Position numbers and translations under genes: made by a program. A DNA stretch of 64,000 nucleotides from Dactylosporangium aurantiacum (GTDB taxonomy: Bacteria; Actinomycetota; Actinomycetes; Mycobacteriales; Micromonosporaceae). Positions 53,337-61,624 of the stretch are shown in pieces. The notes beneath the pieces were generated by a model that had not been told where the DNA came from, searched no databases, and saw only the letters and a program-made list of their open reading frames with translations. Numbering within the stretch: the first letter of the stretch is position 1; every line of letters starts with the position of its first letter. The stretch is taken from contig NZ_JNYJ01000007.1 of NCBI RefSeq assembly GCF_000716715.1, positions 124,001 through 188,000 of the forward strand, written 5' to 3'.

Positions 53337-54653
53337 GTGCCTCGTCGTAGTCCCGCTGTGCGGATCCCCGCGTCCAAGTATCCCGTCGAGCGCCTCACCC
53401 TCCCCAACGGCCTGCGGGTGGTGCTCACACCCGACCGGGCCGCACCCGTCGTCGGCGTCGCGGTCGTCTACGACGTGGGCATCCGCTCCGAGCCGCAGGG
53501 CCGCACCGGCTTCGCCCACCTCTTCGAGCACCTGATGTTCCAGGGCTCGGAGAGCCTGGAGAAGCTCGCCCACTTCCGGTACGTGCAGGGCTCCGGCGGC
53601 ACGTTCAACGGCTCGACCCACTTCGACTACACCGACTACTTCGAGACGCTGCCGTCCAACGCGTTGGAGCGGGCGCTGTTCCTCGAGGCCGACCGGATGC
53701 GTTCGCCCCGGCTGACCGAGGAGAACCTGCGCAACCAGGTCGACGTGGTCAAGGAGGAGATCCGGGTCAACGTGCTCAACCGGCCGTACGGGGGCTTCCC
53801 CTGGCTGCGGCTGCCCCCGGTCATGTTCGACACGTTCGCCAACGCCCACGACGGCTACGGCTCGTTCGACGACCTGGAGTCCGCGACCGTCGCCGACGCC
53901 GCCGACTTCTTCGACCGGTACTACGCCTGCGGCAACGCGGTCCTCGCGGTCTCCGGCGACTTCGACGTGGCGACCGCGACCGCGCTGATCGAGCGGCACT
54001 TCGGTGACGTGCCGGCCCGGCCGGCGCCGGTGCGCCCCGACTTCGCCGAGCCGGACCTGACCGCGGAGCGCCGCTCGTCGTACGAGGACCGGCTGGCGCC
54101 GCTGCCGGCGGTCGCCGCGGCGTGGCGGGTCCCGGACCCGATCACCGACCTCGAGGCCTACCTGCCGTACGTGGTGCTGGCCGAGGTCCTCACCGACGGC
54201 GACGCGTCCCGGCTGGTCGAGCGGCTCGTGCTGCGCGACCGGACGGTGACCAGCGTCGGCGGGTACGTCGGGTTCATGGGCGAGCCGTTCGCGGTGCGCG
54301 ACCCCACCGCCCTCGTCCTGCAGGCGCACCTGCCCCCGGGCGGCGACGTCGACAAGGTCCTGCGCAGCGTCGAGGAGGAGTGCCAGCGCATCGCCACCGA
54401 CGGCCTCACCCCGGACGAGCTCAGCCGCACCCAGGCCCGCATGGCCACGCACCTGCTGCGCGACACCGACGCGGTGCTCGGCCGGGCCCTGCAGATGGCG
54501 GTGCTGGAGCAGCAGCGCGGCGAGCCCGAGCTGCTCAACCAGCTCCACACGCTGATCGGTGGGGTCACCGAGGAGCAGGTCGTCGCCGCGGCGGCCGAAC
54601 TGGTCCCGTCGCGCCGCGCCGCGGTCGAGGTCATTGCCGGAGGAGCCAAGTGA
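53337..54653 (+). CDS. M16 family zinc peptidase, catalytic subunit
   Basis: A 438-residue M16 peptidase with the inverted zinc motif HLFEH (61-65: His61, Glu64, His65) and the distal Glu in VDVVKEEIR, so it is expected to be active. The N-terminal YPVERLTLPNGLRVVLTPD and the middle DYFETLP pattern are typical. It pairs with the following non-catalytic M16 subunit, as in mitochondrial processing peptidase and many bacterial M16 pairs. GTG 53337 is the start. The next gene begins at a GTGA overlap. Confidence 0.92.
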   Translation: MPRRSPAVRIPASKYPVERLTLPNGLRVVLTPDRAAPVVGVAVVYDVGIRSEPQGRTGFAHLFEHLMFQGSESLEKLAHFRYVQGSGGTFNGSTHFDYTDYFETLPSNALERALFLEADRMRSPRLTEENLRNQVDVVKEEIRVNVLNRPYGGFPWLRLPPVMFDTFANAHDGYGSFDDLESATVADAADFFDRYYACGNAVLAVSGDFDVATATALIERHFGDVPARPAPVRPDFAEPDLTAERRSSYEDRLAPLPAVAAAWRVPDPITDLEAYLPYVVLAEVLTDGDASRLVERLVLRDRTVTSVGGYVGFMGEPFAVRDPTALVLQAHLPPGGDVDKVLRSVEEECQRIATDGLTPDELSRTQARMATHLLRDTDAVLGRALQMAVLEQQRGEPELLNQLHTLIGGVTEEQVVAAAAELVPSRRAAVEVIAGGAK

Positions 54654-55981
54654 CTGTCGAAACCCTGCCGCGCACCATGCCGGTGCTCGGGCCGAACCGG
54701 CCGCTGAAGCTGCCGAAGACCGTCGAGCGGACCCTCGACAACGGGCTGACCGTGATCGCGCTGCGCCGTTCGTCGGTGCCGCTGGTCGAGATCCGGCTGC
54801 GGGTACCGTTCGCGAAGGCCCACCTGGCCAGGGCCGCGCTGCTGACGCAGACGGTGCTGTCCGGGACCACCGCCATGTCGACCGTCGACATCGCCGCCGA
54901 GCTGCAGAAGGTCGGCGGCGGGCTGTCCGCCGGCGCCGACCCCGACCGGCTGCTGATCTCCGGCAACGCCCTCGTCGGCGGCCTGGAGCGGCTGCTGGAC
55001 CTGCTGGCCGAGGTGCTCACCGACGCCAACTACCCGGCCGACGAGGTCAGCACCGAGCGGGCCCGCCTGGTCGACCGGATCCGGGTCGCGCAGAGCCAGC
55101 CGAGCCACCTGGCCCGCGCGGCGCTGCTGAAGCGGATGTACGGCAAGCACCCGTACGCGATCCAGACCCCGGCACCGGAGCAGGTGGAGGCGGTCACCCC
55201 CGGCACGCTGCGCACCCTGCACGCCGAGCGGCTGCACCCGGCCGGCGCGACCCTCGTCATCGTCGGCGACATCGCGCCGGAGAAGGCGATCGCCGCCGCC
55301 GAGCAGATGCTGTCGAAGTGGGACGGCGCCGGCTCGACGGTCGAGCTGCCGCCGACGCCGGAGCTGAGGCCGGGGCCGCTGACCCTCGTCGACCGGCCCG
55401 GCTCCGTGCAGTCCTCGCTGCGCCTGGCGCTGCCCGCGGTGCCGCGCCGGCACCCCGACCACGCCGCGCTGCAACTGGCCAACCTGGTCTTCGGCGGCTA
55501 CTTCTCCTCCCGCTGGGTGGAGAACATCCGGGAGGACAAGGGCTACACGTACGGGCCGCACTCCCTGGTCGAGCACGCCGTCGCCGGTTCGGCGCTGGTC
55601 GTCGCGGCCGAGGTGGCGACCGCCGTGACCGGCCCGGCGCTGCTGGAGACGCTGTACGAGCTGGGCCGGCTGGCCAGCCTCCCGCCGGAGCAGGAGGAGC
55701 TGGAGCAGGCCCGCCAGTACGCGCTGGGCACCCTGCAGCTGGGCATGTCCACGCAGGCGGGGCTGGCCGGGCTGGTGTCGACGTACGCCGGGTTCGGGCT
55801 GCGCCTGGACTACCTCGCCGAGCACGCCGCCCGGCTGGCGAAGGCCACCCGCGAGGACGTGGCGGCCGCGGCCGCGCAGTACCTGGCGCCGTCGCGGGTC
55901 GCCGCGGTCGTCCTCGGCGACGCGGAGCAGATCGAGCGGCCGCTCTCGGCGTTGACGGCGGTCACCCGAGCGGCGTCATGA
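54650..55981 (+). CDS. M16 family peptidase-like protein, non-catalytic subunit
   Basis: A 443-residue M16 homologue in which the position of HxxEH is LARAALL-type sequence, so the zinc site is absent. The C-terminal half keeps the substrate-binding R/Y pattern (NIREDKGYTYGPHS), which M16 inactive subunits supply in trans. It should form a heterodimer with the preceding active subunit. GTG 54650 overlaps the previous stop, and GGAGG lies just upstream. Its stop overlaps the nudC start (ATGA). Confidence 0.9.
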   Translation: MTVETLPRTMPVLGPNRPLKLPKTVERTLDNGLTVIALRRSSVPLVEIRLRVPFAKAHLARAALLTQTVLSGTTAMSTVDIAAELQKVGGGLSAGADPDRLLISGNALVGGLERLLDLLAEVLTDANYPADEVSTERARLVDRIRVAQSQPSHLARAALLKRMYGKHPYAIQTPAPEQVEAVTPGTLRTLHAERLHPAGATLVIVGDIAPEKAIAAAEQMLSKWDGAGSTVELPPTPELRPGPLTLVDRPGSVQSSLRLALPAVPRRHPDHAALQLANLVFGGYFSSRWVENIREDKGYTYGPHSLVEHAVAGSALVVAAEVATAVTGPALLETLYELGRLASLPPEQEELEQARQYALGTLQLGMSTQAGLAGLVSTYAGFGLRLDYLAEHAARLAKATREDVAAAAAQYLAPSRVAAVVLGDAEQIERPLSALTAVTRAAS

Positions 55982-56922
55982 CGGACGTGGCAGCCGCCCC
56001 GCCGGGGCTCCCGCTCCCGCGGGGGGCCCGGCCGGGGCCTCCGCTGGCGCGGGGGGCGCTGGCCCGGGCGGCGCACCACCGCACCGACGCCGCCTGGCTG
56101 GAGGAGGCATGGACCCGCGCCAGGGTCGTGGTCGTCGACGACGGGCACATGCTGGTGCGCGGCGACGACCCGCCGGAGCTGGTGTACTTCGAGCCCGGTG
56201 ACGCGCCGCAGGGGGAGCGGTTCTTCCTCGGCGAGGACGTCGACGGCACCGTGTACTTCGCGGTCGCCGCGGACGTGACGCCGCTGCCGGACACCCGGCG
56301 GGTCACGCTGCGCCAGGTGGGCCACGCGCTGCCGGACCTGCCGGCCGGGCTGTTCATCACCGCCGTGGGGCTCGCGAACTGGCATTCGCGGCACCCGTAC
56401 AGCCCACTCAGCGGCAAACTGACCGTCCCGGCACAGGGCGGGTGGGTCCGCACCACCGAGGACGGCACGGAGACGCTCTGGCCGCGCACCGACCCGGCCG
56501 TGATCATGCTGGTGCACGACGGCGTCGACGGCCCGGACGGGCGCTGCCTGCTCGGCTGCAACGCGCAGTGGCCGCAGATGGGCGGCATCCGGCGCTACTC
56601 GACGCTCGCCGGGTTCGTCGAGCCGGGGGAGTCCGCGGAGATGGCGGTCGCCCGGGAGGTCCTCGAGGAGGTCGGCGTCGTCGTCGACGACGTCGCCTAC
56701 GTGGCGAGCCAGCCGTGGCCGTTCCCCGGCTCGCTCATGCTCGGCTTCCACGCCACGGCGCCGGTCGGCGCGGCGATCGTGGTCGACCCGGAGGAGATCC
56801 TCGAGGGGCGCTGGTTCTCCCGCGCGGAGATCGGCGCGGTGCTGCGGGGCGAGTCGCAGGACTTCGGGCTGCCGTTCCCCGCGTCGATCGCGCACTACCT
56901 GATCACGGAGTGGCTCGGCTGA
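55978..56922 (+). CDS. nudC: NAD+ diphosphatase NudC, zinc ribbon lost
   Basis: A 314-residue NudC-type Nudix protein. The catalytic domain has a full Nudix box (GFVEPGESAEMAVAREVLEEVGV) and the family marker SQPWPFPGSLMLGF. NudC normally has a Cys4 zinc ribbon before the WPRTDPAVIML segment; here that region (NWHSRHPYSPLSG... RTTEDGTE) contains no Cys. The enzyme hydrolyses NAD(H) and can remove NAD caps from RNA in other bacteria. ATG 55978. Position near mrx1 and uvrD2 matches mycobacteria. Confidence 0.9.
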   Translation: MTDVAAAPPGLPLPRGARPGPPLARGALARAAHHRTDAAWLEEAWTRARVVVVDDGHMLVRGDDPPELVYFEPGDAPQGERFFLGEDVDGTVYFAVAADVTPLPDTRRVTLRQVGHALPDLPAGLFITAVGLANWHSRHPYSPLSGKLTVPAQGGWVRTTEDGTETLWPRTDPAVIMLVHDGVDGPDGRCLLGCNAQWPQMGGIRRYSTLAGFVEPGESAEMAVAREVLEEVGVVVDDVAYVASQPWPFPGSLMLGFHATAPVGAAIVVDPEEILEGRWFSRAEIGAVLRGESQDFGLPFPASIAHYLITEWLG

Positions 56923-56993
56923 CGCGTGTCACGCCGCCGGCCGGCCGGCGGCGTCGCACGGTGCCTCGACGTCGCGGGTCAGGCCGCGACGCT

Positions 56994-57605
56994 TCACGGC
57001 GCGGCCCGGCTGAGCGCTTCGCGGTGCCAGCGGTCGCACCAGCGGTCGAGGACCCCCGCGGCGTGCGCCGCGGTCACCTGCCGCAGGTCGTGGTCGATCT
57101 TGTGCGCGCCGAAGGCCTGCGTCGGGTGCCACTCCAGGTCCCGCCACAGCGCCTCCTCGGTCACCGCGCCGGCCGGGTCGACCGTCCGGCGCAGCAGCGA
57201 CAGCGGCGCCTGCGGGGTCGAGTCGCCGTCGACCCGGACGAAGTACGTGACCAGCAGCCGCGGCGCCGGCGGCGGCCCGGCCCGCCAGGCCCGCAGCGCG
57301 TCGCCGGTGAGCCGGGTGTCCGGCTCGGGGGCCGCGGCCCGGTAGCCGCACAGCCGCATGTGCTCCAGGAAGTCCGGCTCGGGCGCGAGCCCCCGGTCGA
57401 GGATCTCGCCGGCGAACCGCTCCGGCCACAGCCACAACCCGTCGGTGTGCAGCCCACCGTGCCCGTGGCCGAGCACGGTGCCGGCGGACAGGTAGTCGGC
57501 GATGCGCCGGCGGCGTCCCGGGTCGGCCACCCTCGGCCGCTCGGGCGCGTGGTGGGCCGGTGCTCCCGGGGCGCCGCCGACGGCGAAGTCGCGCGCAACC
57601 CGCAT
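56994..57605 (-). CDS. Hypothetical protein
   Basis: A 203-residue soluble protein with high third-position G/C and no family I recognise. It contains RRRRIADYLSAGTVLGHGHGGLHTDGLWLWPERFAGEIL and a C-terminal HPTQAFGAHKIDHDLRQVTAAHAAGVLDRWCDRWH; the His/Trp-rich parts might bind a ligand or metal. ATG 57605 has a -10-like TACGGT (57618-57613, minus) 7 nt upstream. It lies between nudC and mrx1; its stop is 72 bp from the convergent nudC stop. Confidence 0.75.
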   Translation of the reverse strand: MRVARDFAVGGAPGAPAHHAPERPRVADPGRRRRIADYLSAGTVLGHGHGGLHTDGLWLWPERFAGEILDRGLAPEPDFLEHMRLCGYRAAAPEPDTRLTGDALRAWRAGPPPAPRLLVTYFVRVDGDSTPQAPLSLLRRTVDPAGAVTEEALWRDLEWHPTQAFGAHKIDHDLRQVTAAHAAGVLDRWCDRWHREALSRAAP

Positions 57606-57612
57606 GCCGGCC

Positions 57613-57618
57613 ACCGTA
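57613..57618 (-). promoter_or_regulatory. -10 box TACGGT, leaderless start at 57605
   Basis: Minus-strand TACGGT ends 7 nt before ATG 57605; no Shine-Dalgarno. Confidence 0.5.
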
Positions 57619-57645
57619 GTGGCGCCGGCGGCACCGTGTGAAGGG

Positions 57646-57891
57646 TCAGCTACTGACCGCGTTGGCCAGCTGCGCCTTCACCTGGACGATCGTCGGGTTC
57701 GTCAGGGCCGTGCCGTCGTCGAACTTCAAGGTCGGGACGGTCTGGTTGCCGCCGTTGACGCTCTCGACGAACTTGGCCGCGGCGGGGTCCCGTTCGATGT
57801 CGACGACCTGGTACTGGATGCCCTCGCGGTCCATCTGCGACTTCAGGCGGTGGCAGTAGCCGCACCACGTGGTCGAGTACATCGTCAGCAT
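57646..57891 (-). CDS. mrx1: Mycoredoxin-1
   Basis: An 81-residue glutaredoxin-fold protein with the active-site CGYC (Cys10, Cys13), TVPTLKFDDG and a normal Mrx1 length. It reduces protein-mycothiol mixed disulfides with mycothiol as donor, tying it to mshB elsewhere in the window. ATG 57891 was chosen because GGAGGAG stands 8 nt upstream; an in-frame ATG at 57942 would add 17 residues. Divergent from uvrD2, as in mycobacteria. Confidence 0.94.
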   Translation of the reverse strand: MLTMYSTTWCGYCHRLKSQMDREGIQYQVVDIERDPAAAKFVESVNGGNQTVPTLKFDDGTALTNPTIVQVKAQLANAVSS

Positions 57892-57966
57892 CGGGTGGTC
57901 TCCTCCGTCGGTTCTCGGTAGGTACTCCGACGGAAACGTCATACCCGGCTGGAATGATGCCTACCT

Positions 57967-60084
57967 GTGGCGGACTCCTCAAACCCACTCGCCGGTCTTG
58001 ACCCGGAGCAGGCTGCCGTGGTGACCGCCCCGGCCGGGCCGCTGTGCGTCCTGGCGGGCGCCGGCACCGGCAAGACCAGGGCGATCACCCACCGGATCGC
58101 CCACCGTGTCCGGTCCGGGCAGGTCCGCGCCCAGCACGTCCTCGCCGTCACGTTCACCGCCCGCGCCGCCGCCGAGATGCGGGCCCGCATCGACCAGCTC
58201 GGCGCCGCCGGCGTGCAGGCCCGCACGTTCCACGCCGCCGCGCTGCGCCAGGTCCGCTACTTCGCCCCCCGGCTGTTCTCCGGCCGGGACATGCCCGAGC
58301 TGCTGGACAGCAAGGCCCGCCTGGTCGGCCTCGCCGCCACCCGGGTCGGCGTCAAGATCGACGGCACCGGCGCACGGGACCTCGCCGGCGAGATCGAGTG
58401 GGCCAAGTCCTCGCTCATCGAGCCCGCCGACTATGCCGTCGCCGCCGCCAAGGCGCTGCGCGAGCCGCCGTTCGACGCGGCGAAGGTCGGCGAGGTCTAC
58501 GCCGCCTACGAGCGGGTCAAGCGCGCCCAGGGCGTGATCGACTTCGAGGACATGATCCGCGCCGCGATCTGGGCCATGGAGGAGCACGAGGACGTCGCCC
58601 AGCAGATCCGCTCGCAGTACCGGCACTTCGTCGTCGACGAGTATCAGGACGTCAACCCGATGCAGCAGCGGCTGCTGGAGTCGTGGCTCGGCGACCGCGA
58701 CGACCTGACCGTCGTCGGCGACGCGAGCCAGACGATCTACTCGTTCACCGGCGCCAGCGCGTCGTATCTCGTCGACTTCAAGCGCCGCCACCCCGCCGCG
58801 ACCGTCGTGCGGCTGATCCGGGACTACCGCTCCACCCCGCAGGTCGTCGGCCTCGCCAACACGGTCATCGGGCAGGCCCGCGGCGAGCTGGCCCGGCTGC
58901 GGCTCGAGCTGATCGGCCAGCGCCCCGCCGGGCCCGAGCCGGTCATGCGCTCGTTCCCCGACGAGGCGCAGGAGGCCGCCGCCGTCGCCGCCCGCTGCGG
59001 CGAGCTCGTCGCGGCGGGCACGCCGGCGGAGGAGATCGCCGTGCTGTTCCGGGTCAACGCGCAGTCCGAGGTGTACCAGGAGGCCCTCGCCGAGGCCGGG
59101 GTGCCGTATGTGGTGCACGGCGCCGAGCGTTTCTTCGAGCGGGTCGAGGTGCGCCAGGCGATGATCGCGCTGCGGGCCGCGACCCGGTCGGCCGACGCGG
59201 ACGCGCCACTGACCGAGTCGGTCGCGCGTGCCCTGGAGGGGGTCGGCTGGCGACCCGGCGACACGCCCGCCGGCGGCGCCGCCCGCGAGCGGTGGGAGGC
59301 GGTGGCGGCGCTCGTCGCCCTCGCCGAGAGCATGCCGGCGCTCACCCTGGAGGCGTTCAACGAGGAGCTGGCCCGCCGCGCCACCCTGCAGCACGTGCCG
59401 ACGGTCGCCGGGGTCACCCTGTCGTCGCTGCACTCCGCCAAGGGCCTGGAGTGGGACGCGGTGTTCCTGGTCGGCCTCGCCGAGGGCACGATGCCCGTCA
59501 TCCACGCCCGCACCCCCGACGCGGTCGAGGAGGAGCGGCGGCTGCTCTATGTCGGCGTCACCCGGGCGAGGCACACCCTGTGGCTGTCCTACGCCGGTGC
59601 CCGCGCGCCGGGCGGGCGCCCCCGGCGGGCGAGCCGGTTCCTGCCGATGCTGGAGCCCGGGCGGGCCGCGCAGCAGGGCTCCGGCCGGCACGCCGGCGCC
59701 GCCGGCAGGGGCCTCGGCAAGGCGGAGGTGGCCGCCAGGGTGCGCCGCACCGTCGCCGTCTCCTGCCGGGTCTGCGGCGCCGGGCTGCTCAGCGGGGCCG
59801 AGCGCAAGCTGGGCCGCTGCGCCGGCTGCCCGGCCGACCGCGACGAGGAGCTGCTGGCCAGGCTGCTCGACTGGCGGGCCCGGCTCGCCGCCGTGCAGAA
59901 GGTCCCGCCGTTCGTCGTATTTACGGATGTCACGCTCGCGGCGATCGCCGAACGACGTCCCGGGCGCCGCGAGGAGCTCGCCGTGATCGCCGGGATCGGC
60001 CCCCGCAAGCTCGGTCTCTACGGCGACGACGTGCTCGCGCTGGTGTCCGGCACCACCGTCGAGGACCTCGTCGGCAGCGACTGA
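57967..60084 (+). CDS. uvrD2: ATP-dependent DNA helicase UvrD2
   Basis: A 705-residue superfamily 1 helicase. Walker A is AGAGTGKT (30-37), followed by VTFTARAAAEM, VVDEYQDVNP, GDASQTIYSFTGA, LHSAKGLEWDAV and LLYVGVTRARHTLWL. The C terminus holds a tetracysteine motif (CRVCG and CAGC) and an HRDC domain (about 625-705), the UvrD2 layout of mycobacteria, where the gene is essential. GTG 57967 is the start; no strict -10 or Shine-Dalgarno is visible. mrx1 is divergent, 75 bp away. Confidence 0.94.
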   Translation: MADSSNPLAGLDPEQAAVVTAPAGPLCVLAGAGTGKTRAITHRIAHRVRSGQVRAQHVLAVTFTARAAAEMRARIDQLGAAGVQARTFHAAALRQVRYFAPRLFSGRDMPELLDSKARLVGLAATRVGVKIDGTGARDLAGEIEWAKSSLIEPADYAVAAAKALREPPFDAAKVGEVYAAYERVKRAQGVIDFEDMIRAAIWAMEEHEDVAQQIRSQYRHFVVDEYQDVNPMQQRLLESWLGDRDDLTVVGDASQTIYSFTGASASYLVDFKRRHPAATVVRLIRDYRSTPQVVGLANTVIGQARGELARLRLELIGQRPAGPEPVMRSFPDEAQEAAAVAARCGELVAAGTPAEEIAVLFRVNAQSEVYQEALAEAGVPYVVHGAERFFERVEVRQAMIALRAATRSADADAPLTESVARALEGVGWRPGDTPAGGAARERWEAVAALVALAESMPALTLEAFNEELARRATLQHVPTVAGVTLSSLHSAKGLEWDAVFLVGLAEGTMPVIHARTPDAVEEERRLLYVGVTRARHTLWLSYAGARAPGGRPRRASRFLPMLEPGRAAQQGSGRHAGAAGRGLGKAEVAARVRRTVAVSCRVCGAGLLSGAERKLGRCAGCPADRDEELLARLLDWRARLAAVQKVPPFVVFTDVTLAAIAERRPGRREELAVIAGIGPRKLGLYGDDVLALVSGTTVEDLVGSD

Positions 60085-60095
60085 TTTCGATGCGC

Positions 60096-60118
60096 GGAAA
60101 AGTGACAAGAACTTTTCC
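60096..60118. promoter_or_regulatory. AT-rich inverted repeat, promoter region
   Basis: GGAAAAGT-GACAAGA-ACTTTTCC, an 8-bp perfect inverted repeat in otherwise GC-rich DNA, followed by a -10-like TACCCT (60136-60141). The AT-rich block upstream of the -10 is what a WhiB7 AT-hook would favour, but it is about 820 bp from whiB7 and may serve only the gene at 60224. Confidence 0.45.
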
Positions 60119-60223
60119 CGGAAATTCGATTGCCCTACCCTGAAGAGGCGACATAGCCTGCGAGCACGAACGCCGGAGCCCCGGCGACCGACCCATGACG
60201 AGTGTGGAGAGAAGGTGCGACCC

Positions 60224-60820
60224 GTGAAGCTCTATATCTCAGCCGAGCTGCAGCCGGCGTTGCGCGCTCTCTGTGCCGCGTCCCCGGTGTCGGCGCGCCG
60301 TGTCCCGCCGTCGTCCGTCTCGGTTCTGTGGCAGGAGGCTGCCGTCAACGGTGCCTTCGCGGGTGCCGCTGCCGCGCCGGCCCCGGCCCGCAGACTGTCC
60401 GCCGCTCCGGCGTCGGCCGCCTCCCTGATCCCGACCGTTGCCTCCGCTCCGGCTGCTGCCCCGATCGCGTCCTTCGCGGTCACGGGTGGCGTCGCGGCCC
60501 TGGGCGGCGTCGAGGTTCCGGGCGGCGTCGAAGTCCAGGGCGGCACGGCGACCGGTGGCTCCATGGCCGGTGCGTTCCAGGTCGACCTGACGGTCGACAT
60601 GGACGCCGATCGCGTCGGCGGCACCGACCAGCACGTCAGCACCATCGAGCGCGTCCGCATCGTCGAGCAGGTCCCCGCCGTTGGCGTGGCGCTGCTCGAC
60701 CGGCGGGAAGTCCAGGTTCAGGGGACCAGTGGGCTCACCGCGAACGACAAGCACGACCTGACGGCTCCGAAGCCCAACGGCGGAGTCCGCGGCACACCAC
60801 CTCGAGGCAGGCCGGTCTAA
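60224..60820 (+). CDS. Hypothetical protein upstream of whiB7
   Basis: A 198-residue protein rich in Ala, Pro and Val with no recognised domain. The N terminus (VKLYISAELQPALRALCAASP) is followed by a long Ala/Pro low-complexity region and a repetitive GGVEV/GGTAT stretch, then a charged C terminus. GTG 60224 follows GAGAAGG by 8 nt; GTG 60215 is in frame upstream. Coding statistics fit a real gene, with slightly more T at third positions than its neighbours. It might be part of the whiB7 leader transcript. An open frame on the opposite strand is less plausible. Confidence 0.65.
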   Translation: MKLYISAELQPALRALCAASPVSARRVPPSSVSVLWQEAAVNGAFAGAAAAPAPARRLSAAPASAASLIPTVASAPAAAPIASFAVTGGVAALGGVEVPGGVEVQGGTATGGSMAGAFQVDLTVDMDADRVGGTDQHVSTIERVRIVEQVPAVGVALLDRREVQVQGTSGLTANDKHDLTAPKPNGGVRGTPPRGRPV

Positions 60821-60844
60821 CAGACCGACTTACCGGCTCACCTC

Positions 60845-60880
60845 GAGGCCGCGGAACCCGACACCGGGATCCGCGGCCTC
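60845..60880 (+). terminator. Strong hairpin in the whiB7 leader (terminator or attenuator)
   Basis: A perfect 10-bp stem (60845-60854 with 60871-60880) whose 16-nt loop can pair further (CCCG with CGGG), followed by AGTCATTTGC. It lies between the stop at 60820 and whiB7 (ATG 60939). whiB7 genes are known to be controlled by leader attenuation with antibiotic-sensitive uORFs; this hairpin is the obvious candidate here. Confidence 0.7.
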
Positions 60881-60938
60881 AGTCATTTGCACCGACGATC
60901 ACCACCAAACGATCGAGAAACAGAAAGGGGTGACCGGG

Positions 60939-61319
60939 ATGAGCCTGGCCTTGGCATCGCGCGATGTGCGCGTTGAGGGTGCCGACGAGCGCCTCCTTGT
61001 CGCTGCGCGAGGCGTGAAGTCCGACCTGCCGTGCCGCACCTTCGACCCGGACCTGTGGTTCGCCGACTCGCCGGCCGAGCTCGAGCTGGCCAAGTCGCTC
61101 TGCGCGGAGTGCCCGCTGCGCGTCGAGTGCCTTGCCGGTGCGATCGAGCGCGCCGAGCCCTGGGGTGTCTGGGGTGGCGAGATCTTCGAGCGTGGCGCGG
61201 TCGTTCCGCGGAAGCGTCCGCGGGGCCGTCCGCGCAAGGAGGACGTCGCTCGCGACGCCGTCCTGCGGGTCGAGGTCGCAGCTCGCACCGCCGCCGTCGC
61301 GGCGACCGTGGCGGCATGA
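60939..61319 (+). CDS. whiB7: WhiB7-type redox-sensitive transcription factor
   Basis: A 126-residue WhiB protein. Iron-sulfur ligands are Cys32, Cys55, Cys58 and Cys64; the G[VI]WGG turn is at 76-80 (GVWGG) and an AT-hook RGRPRK at 95-100, diagnostic for WhiB7 rather than other Whi proteins. WhiB7 partners the housekeeping sigma factor to activate intrinsic antibiotic-resistance genes. The C-terminal tail after the AT-hook (to 126) is longer than in mycobacteria. ATG 60939 follows AGAAAGGGG. Context with uvrD2 and the ABC1 kinase matches the mycobacterial locus. Confidence 0.95.
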   Translation: MSLALASRDVRVEGADERLLVAARGVKSDLPCRTFDPDLWFADSPAELELAKSLCAECPLRVECLAGAIERAEPWGVWGGEIFERGAVVPRKRPRGRPRKEDVARDAVLRVEVAARTAAVAATVAA

Positions 61320-61422
61320 CATGAGCGCACATCCGTTGCCAGCCAGCCGAGGACTGCGCGCCGCGCAGCCGACCCGGCTTCAACTCACCGACGTTCGTAC
61401 CAACCTGATCAGGAGCATGGCC

Positions 61423-61569
61423 GTGTCTTTGCAACTTCTCCACGAAGCACTCTCACGAGCGCGAATGCGTCAGCCTCAGGCTGTCCGTCACTCTGAGGCT
61501 TCTTCGTCCGCCCGTCAGATCGCGATGCGCGCCCGCCGCGAGCAGGAGCGCCAGCTGAGCCGACACTGA
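61423..61569 (+). CDS. Small basic helical protein downstream of whiB7
   Basis: A 48-residue protein starting VSLQLLHEALSRARMRQPQ and ending MRARREQERQLSRH, highly basic and helical. GTG 61423 follows AGGAG by 7 nt; ATG 61417 and ATG 61321 (82 residues) are in-frame alternatives. Codon usage shows more A and T than its neighbours. Small basic proteins of this style occur in many actinomycetes; function unknown. It is followed by the ABC1 terminator. Confidence 0.55.
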   Translation: MSLQLLHEALSRARMRQPQAVRHSEASSSARQIAMRARREQERQLSRH

Positions 61570-61583
61570 TACCGACCGCACGG

Positions 61584-61619
61584 AAAAAGGGCGGGTCTCC
61601 CCGATCGGGAGGCCCGCCC
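61584..61619 (-). terminator. Rho-independent terminator of the ABC1 kinase gene
   Basis: On the minus strand, a GC-rich stem of about 13 bp (within 61619-61589) is followed by five T (61588-61584). It is the clearest intrinsic terminator in the window; the stem can also stop plus-strand transcription from whiB7. Confidence 0.85.
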
Positions 61620-61624
61620 CTCGG

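Noticed and set aside
60239..60754. Minus-strand open frame opposite the gene upstream of whiB7
   Set aside because: No ribosome site, Asp/Arg-rich low complexity; the plus-strand frame has a Shine-Dalgarno sequence and better codon pattern.
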